Notes: generated by a model from the letters alone, not told the origin. DNA of 64,000 nt from Gigantopelta aegis (GCF_016097555.1 NC_054707.1:47333692-47397691), one strand, 5' to 3'. Shown: positions 10,877-23,800, counted from the stretch's first letter. Program-made: numbers and translations.

Positions 10877-11458
10877 AACAAAAAAGTTAAAGTTTGTTTT
10901 GTTTAACGACACCAATAGAGCACATTGATTAATTAAACGGACATTCCTGAGTTTGCTGCAATTTTTAAGATGTTATTGACTAATAGACGTTTTAACGATT
11001 GTAATTACATATCAAATATATATTTCTGCATAAAATATTAGTGGCTGTATATTAAACGTGTTTCTGATCGTTCTGATATTTGTATTAGGTTAAATTTCAT
11101 TTTATTTCCTAACATATATTTTTTTTCGTACGTACGAAATTATTTAAAGACAAATCCAGTTTGGGCTTCTTACAAATATTAAGACGACCAGAAAACACAT
11201 TGAATATATAGACACTGATATTCTAAACAAGAAAATATATTTAATATGTAAGTTTAATTTGGAAACATCTTACAATGCAGCAAACTCAAGAATGTCCCTT
11301 TAATCATCGGCTATTGGATGTCAAACATTTGGTATTACTGACACGTAGTCATCAGACGAAAGCCGCTATACTTGTCTATTAGTAGCAAGGGGTCTTTTAT
11401 GCACTTTCCCGCAGACAAGAGAGCACATATCATGGCCTTTGACCAGTCGAGGTGCACA
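10877..11458 (-). mobile_element. SINE (tail 1) split by a TTAA MITE
   Basis: SINE parts 10877-10936 and 11304-11458 rejoin as the standard phrase ATTGATTAATTAATCATCGG once the MITE and one TTAA are removed. The head is truncated. Confidence 0.9.
10933..11303. mobile_element. Foldback TTAA MITE, copy 1
   Basis: Flanked by TTAA at 10933-10936 and 11300-11303. Left end ACGGACATTCCTGAGTTTGC; the right end is the inverse, GCAAACTCAAGAATGTCCCT. The two halves are imperfect inverse copies meeting at a CGTACGTACG centre (about 11128). TTAA target and GGG-start termini resemble piggyBac-type elements. No transposase frame. Confidence 0.92.
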
Positions 11459-11623
11459 TTTTGTGGTCAAGCAGTATCATTTGACCTTTTGTGAATATTT
11501 AGTATTATTTTAACAGTTTGTGTAGATTTTTGTTTTTTGTACGCGTATTCAGTTTTGAATACGATGATAAACAATGAATTCCCAAGATACATATAATTTT
11601 ATAGTTAAAAGAAAACCCCAACT

Positions 11624-12012
11624 TTAAAGGGACATTCCTGAGTTTGCTGCATTGCAAGATGTTTCCGACTAATAAAATATTTCTACGATTAAAGTTACAT
11701 GATAAATATATGTTCTTGATTAGAATAGCAGTGTCTGTATATTCAGTGTTTCTGGTCGTCTTAATATTTGTAAGAAGCCCAAACTGGATTTTGTCTTCAA
11801 ATAAGTTCGTACGTACGAAAAAAACATATTTTAGGAAATAATATGAAATTTAACCTAGTACAAATATTAAAACGATCAAAAATACGTTTAATATACAGCC
11901 ACTAATATTTTATGCAGAAAAATATATTTGATATGTAATTACAATCGATAAAAAGTCTCTGTTAGTCGATCACATCTTAAAAATTGCAACAAACTCAGGA
12001 ATGTCCATTTAA
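11624..12012. mobile_element. Foldback TTAA MITE, copy 2
   Basis: TTAA at 11624-11627 and 12009-12012; 389 bp. Both ends read AAAGGGACATTCCTGAGTTT or near variants inward. The centre TTCGTACGTACGAAA is at about 11805-11820. Arms of about 190 bases pair along their whole length. Confidence 0.93.
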
Positions 12013-12269
12013 GAAAAATGAAACAAGCAAAGGGCTATCAGAAGGAATTCGGGTGAAAATCCTTTCCTCGGAGCCTACTGGTCACTGTATGTGATCTCTA
12101 CAGCCATTGAACTGTGTGCTAAATTGAAATGAGCTAATTATATATTTATGTGTGCTATTTAGATTTCAAATATATCTGTTTGATGTTTGAATTAAAAATG
12201 TATTTGTTGATATACTTCTCATTTGTTTTCTCACATGGAGTGGTTTTGACAGGAATGCATTTTGTTGTT

Positions 12270-12422
12270 ATTTTTGTTTGTTTGTTTTGTTGGGGTTTTT
12301 GGGGGGGTTAGGTTTGTTGGTGTTTTGTTTTGTTGTTGTTGTTGTTGTTGTTGTTGGGGTTTTTTGTGTGTGGTTTTTTTTGTTGATTTATTTGGGCGGG
12401 GGGGGGGGGGGTACCAGGAGGG
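12270..12422. repeat. T/G-rich tract with (TTG)n
   Basis: GTTGTT triplets and poly-G on the plus strand. Confidence 0.85.
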
Positions 12423-12572
12423 GTTTTGACAATTATATTCGTTAATAGTATGCTTGAGTAGAAACACCAGGCAGATTTCATGTTTAAGTAACTTAAATCA
12501 GTGGTACAGCTAAAGTTTAAACAGCATACTTGACACTAGAATTACTGCATCAAGCGGTGACGAGTTTAGTTA

Positions 12573-12624
12573 GTTAGTTTTGTTTAACGACACCACTAGA
12601 GCACATTGATTTATTATTCATCGA
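12573..12624 (-). mobile_element. SINE tail 1 fragment
   Basis: TTTTGTTTAACGACACCACT then AGAGCACATTGATTTATTAT; ends abruptly. Confidence 0.75.
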
Positions 12625-12680
12625 TAATGAGTTTATATGCTTAGGTGAGTACTGACTGGTGTTTATATGATAGGGACGGG

Positions 12681-12905
12681 ACGTTTGTTTATTTTGTTTA
12701 ATAACACCACTAGAGCACATTGATTTATTAATCATCGGCTACTGGATGTCAAACATTTGATAATTTTGACATATAGTCTTAGAAAGGAAACCCGCTACAT
12801 TTTTCCATTTGTAGCAAGGGATCTTTTATGTGCCCCATCCCACAGACAGGATAGCACATACCACGGTCTTTGATATACCAGTCGTAATGCACTGGCTAGA
12901 GCGAG
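12681..12905 (-). mobile_element. SINE, tail 1 with truncated head A
   Basis: Reverse tail 1 from 12681, then the shared body to CACTGGCTAGAGCGAG, where it meets the next SINE head to head. Confidence 0.85.
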
Positions 12906-13165
12906 GGTTGGACGTGTCCAGTAGTGAAGCGCTCGCCTGATGTCCGATCAATCTATCCCCACCGGTTGGCTTTTAGGGATATTTCTCGTTCCAGAAAGTA
13001 CACCACGACTGGTGTATCAAAGGTCCTGTCTGTGAGATGGTGCATACAAAAGATGCCTTGCTATAAAAGGTAACACTCCAAGACAGTGTCAGAATTACCA
13101 AAATGCTTGATATTCAATAGCCGATGATTAATAAATCAATTTGCTCTATTGTTAAAGAACACAAA
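12906..13165 (+). mobile_element. SINE, diverged head A + tail 1
   Basis: GATATTTCTCGTTCCAGAAA, CACCACGACTGGTGTATCAA, then tail 1 (GATGATTAATAAATCAATTT). Opposite orientation to its neighbour at 12681-12905. Confidence 0.82.
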
Positions 13166-13274
13166 CGTTTTGTCTTATGATAGTAGTTACTGTTTTAACA
13201 TGCAAAGGGACCTGAACCTGCCTGGTCGACTTTTAACAAGTTTCTGCTGGAGACTGGGAAAAAAAACAATACGA

Positions 13275-13324
13275 TGGTGTGTGTGTGTGTGTGTGGGGCG
13301 GGGGGGGGGGGGGGGGGGGGGGGG
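13275..13324. repeat. (GT)n then poly-G
   Basis: GT repeats followed by a G run on the plus strand. Confidence 0.9.
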
Positions 13325-13707
13325 TCACATTTTAAGCAGTTTTCGAGCGAATGCGAAGGGTTGAGATCGTGCGGTTGCTGGGGAAATGCTCCAAACGAGT
13401 GAGTCTTCTGCAGATAACACTAAACCAAATAACATCCGGCTGGGTCAAAGTTCGAAGTGATCGAACACTTGATGGCAATCCTGTAAGTGTTGATAAATAT
13501 GACAATTGTTGTCTGGGCAATAACTGTATGTAATTTTATTTCATTTATTCATTTAGTACCACTGAGCCAAACATACTTAAAACATGTATAGCGTACTTGT
13601 AAAATTAATTACTACAACCTTTTTGCGAAACTAAAGATTATATAAAAATCAGCCATAAAAGGTTTCACTTTTTGTTCAGTTAATACTTTGAACGATTAGA
13701 TGTAGTA

Positions 13708-13712
<5 letters not shown>

Positions 13713-13777
<65 letters not shown>
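13713..13777. repeat. (AT)n microsatellite
   Basis: Pure AT dinucleotides. Confidence 0.95.
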
Positions 13778-13779
<2 letters not shown>

Positions 13780-13895
13780 GCATATAATGTGTTTAACCAC
13801 GCAACCCCTGCTGTTGCACACGGCAATCAACAATGCCATGGAGTTTTTAATTCTCCATGGCATTTTTTGTTTGTTTTTGCTGTTGACTATATCTG

Positions 13896-14146
13896 AGGGC
13901 TATTTCTCGTTCCAGCCAGTGCACCACGACTGGTACATCAAAGGCCGTGGTATGTGCTATCCTGTCTATGGGATGGTGCATATAAAAGATCCCTTGCTGT
14001 TAATCGAAAAGAGTAGTCCATGAAGTGGCAACAGCGGGTTTCCTCCCTCAATATCTGTGTGGTCCTTAAACCATATGTCCGACGCCATATAACCGTAAAT
14101 AAAATGTGTTGAGTGCGTCGTTAAATAAAACATTTTCTTCTTCTTC
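13896..14146 (+). mobile_element. SINE, partial head A + tail 2
   Basis: Starts in GGGCTATTTCTCGTTCCAGC, then CACCACGACTGGTACATCAA, and ends with GTCGTTAAATAAAACATTTT and a TTC-rich tail. Confidence 0.9.
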
Positions 14147-14234
14147 ATATCTGGGGTTTTTTTTACGGCAAGTGTGTTGCTGTAGACATTTTTTTTTAAT
14201 TGCAGAGGTTGCCACATAGTTAACATTGTCGTCT

Positions 14235-15475
14235 ATGTCATTTTATTTGGTATGATGCAACAAACAAAACTCGCGAGACATGACAGGTCATTGTGTGACC
14301 AATTGAGAGGACTTGAATAGTAATACTAGTCTCAGACTATCAACTGGCACGACGGAGTTGGCCAACTCGTCGATCTCTCAACTTCTACGACTGTCCAGTT
14401 ACTAGTCTGAGCACTCTTCCAACTCGAGTCTCGTCGTATACAACGTCGGTGACCGATTAGTTTTTAACCCATCGCAAGTCGGGAGTTGGGAAAATTACAA
14501 CGCAACCATCTAGTTAGCCAGCTTCTCCGTGACAGTTGATTGTATGACTCTAGCATTAGAACTGATGTTTGCTGTAGAACCTTCCAGCTTGCGTTTCATG
14601 TACCATTATTTCAAAATTGAGTCCAATCTGGAAATGTCATAAGATTGATCACAAAACATACGCAAAGATATTATCCAGATTTATCTGCCAGAGCAAATGC
14701 ACGAGGTTGTAAAAACGCCAATGAAGCTAATAGGAATAAAGTGCAATATTATGGGAATCCTGGAAAAATCGCAGACTGTATCAAAGAAGCACTCTATCAT
14801 TTTCTGTCACAACAAAGAGGGATTAGAAATTATTGTGTGGAAAGAGCGATATAATATCGACAGCAGTCACCAACAGCATCATGAAATGCAGCTTTGTGAA
14901 TATCGCATCGTGGAGGAATTCACCAAACGGTTGAATCATACCGACATTCGTTCTGTCAGTAACACAGTGAACGAGTCAAAACGATTCAACAACAGACAGT
15001 GATGGGCTCAACATTGATAAATGTGATGTCAGTGTTGTATTTAGCAGGGAGTGAGCAGTGTCAAACGAAAGAGGGTCATTTTTTAAGATTAAAAATGCCC
15101 TTTTTTGTCTAGCTACAAAACATCCTATACTACTCTGAGTTTTTTCCTTTGTTTTTTTATCACTGATCCCTAGACATTTTAGGCAAGATACCGTCCTGAA
15201 AAATAATTATGTTGCTCCAGTCATCGTCCTTATATAAGTATTGGATTAATAATTTATTTAGCAAAATTGTTGATGTGTTTACCCATTTTATTATTTGACT
15301 GTGGGGTTCATAGTTTAAGATATATTTTATAAATAATTTATATGCAAATAGGTTGAAAACGTTTTGAGGATACTTTAATTATCAGCTTCAGTTTATAATA
15401 ACTGGTCATCAAAATGACAAAACAAAGAATATCATCGTCTTGTAGCATTTTATTCATCAACAAAAGTGACTGTAA
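14235..15475. other. Unique sequence, CpG-rich in its first 400 bases
   Basis: 14240-14600 has frequent CpG and a 14-base palindrome GAGTTGGCCAACTC near 14355. Overlapping plus frames 14645-14854 and 14697-15002 are of moderate length, but neither resembles a known protein. No tRNA or repeat family recognised. Confidence 0.4.
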
Positions 15476-15478
15476 ATG

Positions 15479-15772
15479 TTAAAAAAAACATCCTGAGTTT
15501 TCTGCATTGTAAGATGTGTTCGACTAATAAAAGTTTGTAACGACTAGTATTACAAGTTAAATATATTTTCCTGTTTAGAATATTAGAATCTGTATATTCA
15601 ATGTGTTTCTGGTCGTCCTAATATTTGTAAGTAACCCAAACTGGATTTGGTATCTCACTAATTTCGTACATACGAAATGTATGTATGTATGTAATGTATG
15701 TATGTATGTATGTATGTATGTATGTATGTATGTATGTATGTATGTATGTATGTATGTATGTATGTATGTATG

Positions 15773-15813
<41 letters not shown>

Positions 15814-15902
15814 ATATAAAATATGTAATTACAGTCGTTAACAAGTGTCTGTTGGTCGGCATCATCTTAACAATCGCCAAAAACACAGGATACTTCCTTT
15901 AA
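15479..15902. mobile_element. Foldback TTAA MITE, copy 3, with expanded centre
   Basis: TTAA at 15479-15482 and 15899-15902. Ends CATCCTGAGTTTTCTGCATT and its inverse. The centre CGTACATACGAAATGTATGT runs into a long (ATGT)n-(TA)n tract (15675-15805), which has replaced part of the right arm. Confidence 0.9.
15675..15806. repeat. (ATGT)n / (TA)n microsatellite
   Basis: ATGT units to about 15777, then TA. Lies inside the foldback element. Confidence 0.95.
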
Positions 15903-17420
15903 TGATACCCTGTAACAGTCATCTGAAGTACAAAATTCATCACCACATAATAAATATATAAATTATAATATGTACAAACATATATTAAAAATAACATATT
16001 TCAGCATTAAAAATATTCATAAGAAAAAAAACCTGAATCTGAATTTGAAATACCTTTATGACTGGTAATTTGAGCGTAATATACAGATTCAAAATATCAA
16101 AGGTCACAATTTATCACAATATGTAATCATGACATTATGACTTATAGCACCTGATTAGTTGAAGAGTTAATAACTTGAATATCTTCAATTAAAAGAATGG
16201 TCAGTCTATGTTTATAGACTTTAGTTAGTTAGCAGACTGGTAGACAGCATGCTGTTGATGTCAAAGTCTGGTAGGCTTTGCTGCACACTTGCTTTAGAAT
16301 TTGCATATTGTAACTGTAACAAATGGTGATGGTAATTATTAACTTCCTTGCAAGCTCAAGTACTTTGCCATTCCAGATATGTGGATGGTTATAATCATTT
16401 TCTAAGTCAAGATAACTTTGTAACAAAAACACAGCATATGTTTTTACCACCAGGTAGGCAAAGATTCCCATTCTAATACAACAATAGACTTATGTTTAAC
16501 ATTAAATACCTTTACAGTGATCCTTTTTCCAGTTAGATGATAACAAATAATTTACATATTAATCACTAATACATACATTACAGTTAGAAACTGTCAGCAC
16601 TTACATATTTAACCACAACATTGTGGAAAAGAGAATTAGGAAAACATTCTGTGTTTTCATTATAGAGTTATCTCTGATTATAACTGTCTCAAGTCTGTCT
16701 AGCTCTCGAATGGCAGGGCACTCAGGCTACTTCCATGCATGCCTATATATTCAATTGAAGTTTATCTACTCGGTCCTGCACCAGTGCTTAAAAACCTTTT
16801 AATGTCTGGATTTTATGAAAGTTTTATAAGCAAATATAATTCAACTGTTTGTCCAAGATAGTATTCGTCTTCTAGAGGAAACCTGCCAATATCACTCATG
16901 TCACCAATTGCTTATAAAACATTTAATGTTCTGACTAGATAGAATAAAGTCTGAAATGCTGCATGTTATTTGTGTGGCACTGATAGGACTTCCTAGTATC
17001 TAGACTCTGCTAAAGCCCAAGTCCAAACTTTATAAATGTTATAAGTATAGGACCTGGAGGTTTGGCAATATCTGCATGTACATTATTTTACACTCACTTA
17101 TCCAAGCATTAATTGAGATCAGTTTTGTTTTATCTGAACATCAAAATCATTATATTCTAGCTTGTATTTCTATGAAGACAAACCTTAAATAATGTTTTGA
17201 CATTCATGGTGGTTAGTACCATTAACTTCCCTACAAGAGAATCACCATTTTTGTTCTGCATAGCCATAGCTCCCACAAATGACATATTTCCCAGTGTTAA
17301 AAACTTTAGAATGCCCCGTGCAGACTGCACTCTATGCAAGGTAGTGTTTTGGGCAGATCTAGACATGGTTTAGTTAGATATGTTCATGAGATTTTATGGC
17401 CAAGTTCTAGAAAAATACAG
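15903..17420. other. Downstream flank of the GALNT gene
   Basis: AT-rich with no coding frame I can support. A minus-strand ATTAAA at 16803-16798 is a weak poly(A) candidate. Confidence 0.4.
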
Positions 17421-17690
17421 ATTTTCCTCTAACATTAAAGCTGAGAAATGTATTATTGCAGGGAAATTAAAAGTTGTACAATATTCCTCTCTTAAAGCTG
17501 AGAAACGTATTATTGCAGGGACATTAAAAGTTGTACACTATTCCTCTCTTAAAGCTGAGAAACGTATTATTGCAGGGACATTAAAAGTTTTACACTACTG
17601 CTCTGTTAAAGCTGAGAACTGTATGATTGTGGAGACACTGAGAGTTGCACACTATTGCTCTGTTAAAGCTGCACACTATTCCAGCCAGTG
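17421..17690. repeat. 57-bp tandem repeat in the presumed GALNT 3' UTR
   Basis: The marker AAAGCTGAG (variant AAAGCTGC) recurs at 17437, 17494, 17551, 17608 and 17665, exactly 57 bases apart: five units, decaying to the right. As 57 is divisible by three, a plus-strand frame stays open; it is not taken as a gene. Confidence 0.92.
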
Positions 17691-17711
17691 GATGTGGCCA
17701 AGGAATCTCCA

Positions 17712-17858
17712 TCAGACATGTCTTCTATCTCTCTGAAAGTGGTATGTGGTGTCCCACATCTGAGAAGTGTCCTCTCTCGAGCACTGCCTCAAGGCCACAA
17801 ACTCATTGTCCACTCCAGTCACACACAGGTCTGTGCCATTCAGCTGGATGTGATTCTC
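17712..17858 (-). CDS. GALNT: GALNT last exon: lectin gamma repeat and stop
   Basis: Acceptor TTTCTTTTGTAG precedes 17858. The frame reads [20 protein letters not shown], then [28 protein letters not shown] and TGA at 17714-17712. LNGTDLCV...RQCS...SQMW is a ricin-B repeat with Q-x-W. The basic tail RDRRHV ends the protein near the usual place. Downstream, the 57-bp tandem repeats at 17421-17690 start about 20 bases past the stop and would be 3' UTR. I see no clear AATAAA on the minus strand before about 15.4 kb; an ATTAAA lies at 16798-16803. Confidence 0.9.
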   Translation of the reverse strand, partial: ENHIQLNGTDLCVTGVDNEFVALRQCSREDTSQMWDTTYHFQRDRRHV

Positions 17859-20800
17859 CTACAAAAGAAATAATTAAAACATAATGCTTAACTGTTCAGT
17901 TCATTCTGCAACAAGGAATGAAAGAAAAGGAGATATATGTTTGTTGTGCATCATACATATAACCTAGAGCTATTAGGTGTTTGACATAGAAGACCGACTT
18001 GGCCATCAGCATGGTTTTTTAGAAGACTGTTAATTTTTATCTCACTCCTTATAATGTAAAATTGTGGACACCTGGATTGATTGTTCAGGCCACTGAGTTA
18101 ATGGTTAGTTGATGGTGAGAGAAACGTTGGGTGTTTGCTGTAGTGTCCTTACATTTGCCCACTGAGCTGTTAAAACTTGCCATGGGTGAGAACCAGTACC
18201 AGGATGTGAATCCAGTACCAACCAGCCTGGTAATGGATGGACCACTACACCAGCAATATTGGTTCCTGCCAGTCTTAAGGTGGATAGATTAACTACTACA
18301 CCACAGAGAACAATGCATGACTTTTTTAATAGCAGTACATACCATCAACAGCCATCTGTGGTGCTTGCAGGGTCCTAACGACAGTCCCTTATTGGGAGCT
18401 GTTACCAGGCAATGTGAACCATGGTGGAAATGACCATCATGGCTAATGTAAGAAAGCTGCAAAAGAAAATAATATGATTAATATAACACCATATTACATT
18501 ATTAGTTACCATAAACAGAATAATTCAATAAAACCATACAAAATGACATTATATATATATATATATATGGCTAAAACTGGACATCCAATAGCTGATGAGT
18601 AATTAAACAATGTGTTATTAAAGAATACAAACTAACTTTATTGCTGAAACTCAGGATAGTTTAATATTTACAACACAGGACAAGTTTATCATATACTACA
18701 AAATGTGTACATGTGTGCATATCTAATATACAGGTGCCATATTTTACACTATTACCGTAATCTGGGTAAATTACCTTCTGACTCTGATAAATGGCAGGTT
18801 AACAAACAAAATGTTATAGAAAACACCATTGGCTGGTGACAGTGATGATATTAATTTGTTTATTTATGTATAGTCAACTGCAGTTCAAATAAAGCCCAGG
18901 TTCTGCATAGAACAGAATTTAATGGTTTAGTGTGAGGGGGCTATATGTTTTGCTAATATTACCAATTAGATGCAAAAGATGTAATTACATACAAGCACTT
19001 CCCAACAGACAGAAGAGCACATACGGCCCAAAGGATAATGTTCAATACATGGGAGTCCAGAACCATGATTCACTAGGGTGTCTTCCAACATACCAATAGT
19101 AAAATAGAATCTTAGTCATACACTGTGGACTGTCTAAACTGGCATCTGAACTATCCAGATTTCTGTGTAAACTGGCACAATTACAGTCCTATTCAGTGAC
19201 AATAGCTTGGTAGAAGTATGTTTAATCTAGCACTGTGTATACGGACACATACGGCCAGCTCCCCATAAATCCTATTCACAATTTAGAATGAGGCCACTCT
19301 ATTTAGTTTGTACCTGTTTGAAAATTTAAAAACTGAGACCCAAAATGCAATCTAAGTATATCAATTATTACATATAGTACCTGATTGATGGAGTCACCAA
19401 GACAAGCTGACAGCTCCAAGTCTGTCTGTTTGGCTGACTTCTTACTTAATGTGAGACAAGTCAAGGAGGCCCTGTTCCGGAACTCTCCAAACACAACCGC
19501 GCTGGAAGGTGGAACGACCAGCTCTGGAATGACGTTATCAAGGTACCACTGGAATGGTCGGCAGTGAAGGGTCTTCCTGAGATGATGACGGGAGGTCAGG
19601 TTTCCTAGAGATACAGATCGTGGAAAATCCTGGAAATATTGTAGCAGTGTAGGGTTAATCATTGGTAGCACAGACCTTCAAGTGAAAAAATATTGAAGAA
19701 AAAGATTAATTGCTCTTCTAACTTAGATAAAAGGGAGCCATTTAAGATATTACCAAATGAATACCATATAAATCCACATGCTACGGGCAGTTAAAAATTA
19801 GTTTCCTTGAACTAGTCTCAGGTGAGTGATGGAGAGTGATAATTCCCTTTGAATGACAAAATCTGCTATGAAACTAAATTAGACATCAAAATATCTATCT
19901 AAATGTAGATAAGATAAACTGGATAATGTTCAGCTCAATATTTGAGTGATTTAAAAGACAAATGTTACTGTTTGTGTGGCAAAATTAAGTCAGTTTTATT
20001 ATTAACAGGTCAAAACAATAAAAGATTTAAAATATATTTTACTTAATTTGATACAAATTTTAATTTGATACAAATTTTAATTTAAAAATTGTTGGCTATG
20101 CATACAGCTGATATACTGTTACCATAATGCTTTTTATGTGCTTTCTTTAAGCAAACTATAATTTTTTCTTTTTTTTTAAATACTACTTCACACTTTATTT
20201 CATGATAAATATTATTGTGCATCCAATTGCTTTCCATCAGCCAAGAAAGTAAGCAATGTAAAGTACATGTATACACAAGAAGAAACAGTCATTTAGAAAA
20301 AGAAATGTAACAAATCTTAAAAACTGACCACAGCTGAGAAAAATGTCTCTTTGTACTGATCCATCCAAACTTCGGCCACCCGTCCAAGATTTCGTAGAAG
20401 AGTTGTCTGCCCATCACCAGGAAACTTGTACGGAAGAAGGTTACGGAAGACGTGACCGACGCGAGAACAAGGCAGGATCTCCATAGAGCCACCACACATC
20501 CACGCCTGTCAGAGAGATGGAAAATACTCACATGTTACTGGCTATCTTAATCTGTACGACAAAACCGTAAAACACAATCAGGGCCATATCTTTGTACAAT
20601 GCAGAGTCAAATGGGCACTTGGCAAAACAGTGGTTGATTCCATGAATCTCTATCTAACACAGGAAGCTTTTTAATGTTGAATATTAAATTACTTTAGCTT
20701 TCCAATATTAAATTTACTTTTGGTTTCATCATAATGAACTTCAGAAAGACTAAAGAATTTAGTTGTGGTAGGTCAGGTGTGAGAGGTCATTGGACAGATC

Positions 20801-23800
20801 TCTTACTGGATTTACTAACATTTTCCCAACCAGTGCTCCACAGAAGAAGATCACAAAATAGAATATGAGGAAAGATGCAAACAATGACCACATAAATCAG
20901 AACATCACATTTCAAAAGGTTTCTATGTTTATCAAAGGACATTGTCAACTGCTTGATGCAAAACACAAGTTCAACATCATCATTTTAATGTATTATATAA
21001 CAAGAGAACTTCCACACAATAATGACTAAAGTAATAATTAATTAGAATGGCTTAGTGTTTGTTTTACCCGAAATGACAGTTCGAGGTTTTCGCCGCCCCA
21101 TATCTCCATATTATCATCATAGGATCCCAAGGAGAAGAAGAAATTTTTATACACAGCAAAGAGACCACCGCTAATGACAGGGGATCTGAAACAGAAGACA
21201 TGAGTGAAGATAAACAGACAAATTGTAATTTAACAAACATTTACTTTGTCCATAACCACTACAAGTGTACATACATGTATTTAGAAATCTGCTATATACT
21301 GTGTATGCATTTCCAGACAAACAACAGAATGAAAAAAATAATCCAGATTAATTTCATTCTTCAAAGTCAAAACTTAAAAAAAACTTTTAAAGTATAGGAA
21401 TGAAATGATATCAAATCAATATAAAAAGTTAAAAGTTAAATTAAAACACAGATTAAAGAACTGTGTTAAAATATCAATATTACAGAGAAGCAAAATTAGT
21501 TTTTAGAACATTAAAGTATTAAAATTCAATGTGTTATATAACACAGAGTTGAGACAAAATTCAATCACAGATCCATGTGAGTTGCCAAAAACAATCTTTG
21601 TCTGCCAATGTTTAACAAGAATGGTTGTCATAAAAGGTGTCCTCTGTGAACAGATTTCAGTGTAGGCCTCCTTACTTAATAGGGTCAGCTGACGACGTTC
21701 TGTGTTGTACCACATGTGGTGGGATTCCCTTCCACACAAACTCCAGCCTCCACGTGAACGCTCCGTGCAAGTTATCCGGAGCAGGGACATACTCAAAGCT
21801 ATCAGCCTTTATTGCATCAATGTAGGGACTTGCAATCTGTAATGACAAAACAAACCACACATCATACTGTTGGCCTATTCAGGGGTTTTATGCATGACCT
21901 GTGAAAACCAAGTCTTTTAATAACCTATTGTTCAAGATTCTGACCATCGCAAATTTCCAATGCATGGATCTGACATGTGACTGACAAATTAGATTGATAC
22001 TTCGGTGTGATTCTCTTGACATTCACCAAATTTCTATATTTAGACTCAGAAATCCCAAGCATTTTCTTAAAAACTAAATAAAACAAAAATAATAATAATT
22101 TTTAAAAATCGTACATTATTTCCCCCCAAAAAGTGAAAATCCAGAAAAATGTTGGTAAACCTCCACCAAGATGGCAGAAGATCTTTGGCAAGTCCATGAA
22201 TAAATGATCAGATATACTTATTCCATCTAGACAACCCATGCAATCAAGTAAATGTCCACAGCAAAAACATCCCCAAACCACTGAAAAAACCTGAATATAG
22301 ATCAAGGCAAAAAGGTGTCGTGTAGAATTAAAACCTCCACAGCAATCTCCATGGCACTGCTGATTGTCATGGGTAATTGCAGGGGTTATCTAGATCTTGA
22401 ACAGACAAAAGATAAACAATTTATATCATACAACAGAATTTAGCCTGCCAGGGTAAACTCTGTTGTATGATAAAAACTATTTACCTTTTCTTACACCTTT
22501 AATAGCTCTACAAGCACTTCATCACAGGAGGCTCATGACTATTAATGAACAAGTGAAAAACAAATGTCACTGAAGCTCAATTCTCTGTTTAAAGGAATTA
22601 ACTGAGCACAATGCAATCCAGAGTCTGTCCCTTAATGAAATCCATATAAAATGACATCAAGAAGCATTATAATGCTATCTAAATATATCGAATTTGAAGA
22701 TTGTTAAACTCAAGAGTAAAAAAAGATATGAGAATTTGAAAAATACAATGTTTATTTAAAAATTCTCTGGGGAATATTTCTGTTATGTAATTGATTTTGT
22801 TTTAGCTGTTTTAGTTTCAGTAATAAGCAGACAAAGTTGCATATAAGCAGCTGATGGCATCAGATAAAAGCAAAAAAGCATGAGTTTACTAAAACTAGTT
22901 TTGTTTGTGTCTAGCATTAGTAAAAAATATTATAAAATAGGAAGGTAGGATTACAACTTTAATGATGAATTCCATTAAGTAAGCATTCTGCAGTTCAACA
23001 TTCTAACCTTCAAAGAATAAAGAAAAAAAAAAAAAAAAAAAAAAACAACATTAAAAAAAACAAAATATTACCTTGTATCACCATGGGAGGCTATGTTTTC
23101 AGTTAAGTAATCTTTAAAAAGAAGAGTAATCACACACAAAAAACAAGAACCCAGATCTTGTGATGTTGTCATTGGCAACATGATGGAAAAGCATGCCTCT
23201 GGCATTTCAATCCTTCAGACATGTCACAGATGTTTTGATTGGCTGAAAACACAACCTAGGAAGTAATCTACTTTATTAGAGAAAAACTTTCTTACCATCT
23301 GTCAAGTTAAACGTTTAGGTAAACACAGAGCCAACATCTGTCTTAGTGAGGAACTCTGTGAAAACTACACTTAACAGACTGTCACACACACATACACATA
23401 CATGCATGCACACACACACGCACACACACACACACACACACATACACATACACGCATGCACATACACACAAATACACATACACATGCACACACACACACA
23501 CTGCACACACACACAAATACACATGCACACACACACACAATGCACACACACACATACACACACAAATACACATGCACGCACACACACAATGCACACACAC
23601 ACACAAATACACATACACATGCACGCACGCACACACACAAAGTTCCCCCACACACACAATGTACAAACACACACACACACACACGCACACACACACACAC
23701 AATGCACACACACATGCACACACACTCATGTACACACACACACATACATGCACACACATACACATGCACACACATACACATACACATACATACATACATA

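Noticed and set aside
14645..15002. Overlapping plus frames of 69 and 101 codons
   Set aside because: No similarity I recognise and no splice or poly(A) context; kept only as a note in the region entry.
17380..17736. Plus frame of 118 codons
   Set aside because: It is the 57-bp tandem repeat read in one frame, opposite to the GALNT 3' UTR.
19115..19260. Possible second pogo-like MITE (GGACTGTCTAAACTGGCATC ... CACTGTGTATACGG)
   Set aside because: Terminal similarity is partial and no TA-flanked inverse pair could be fixed.
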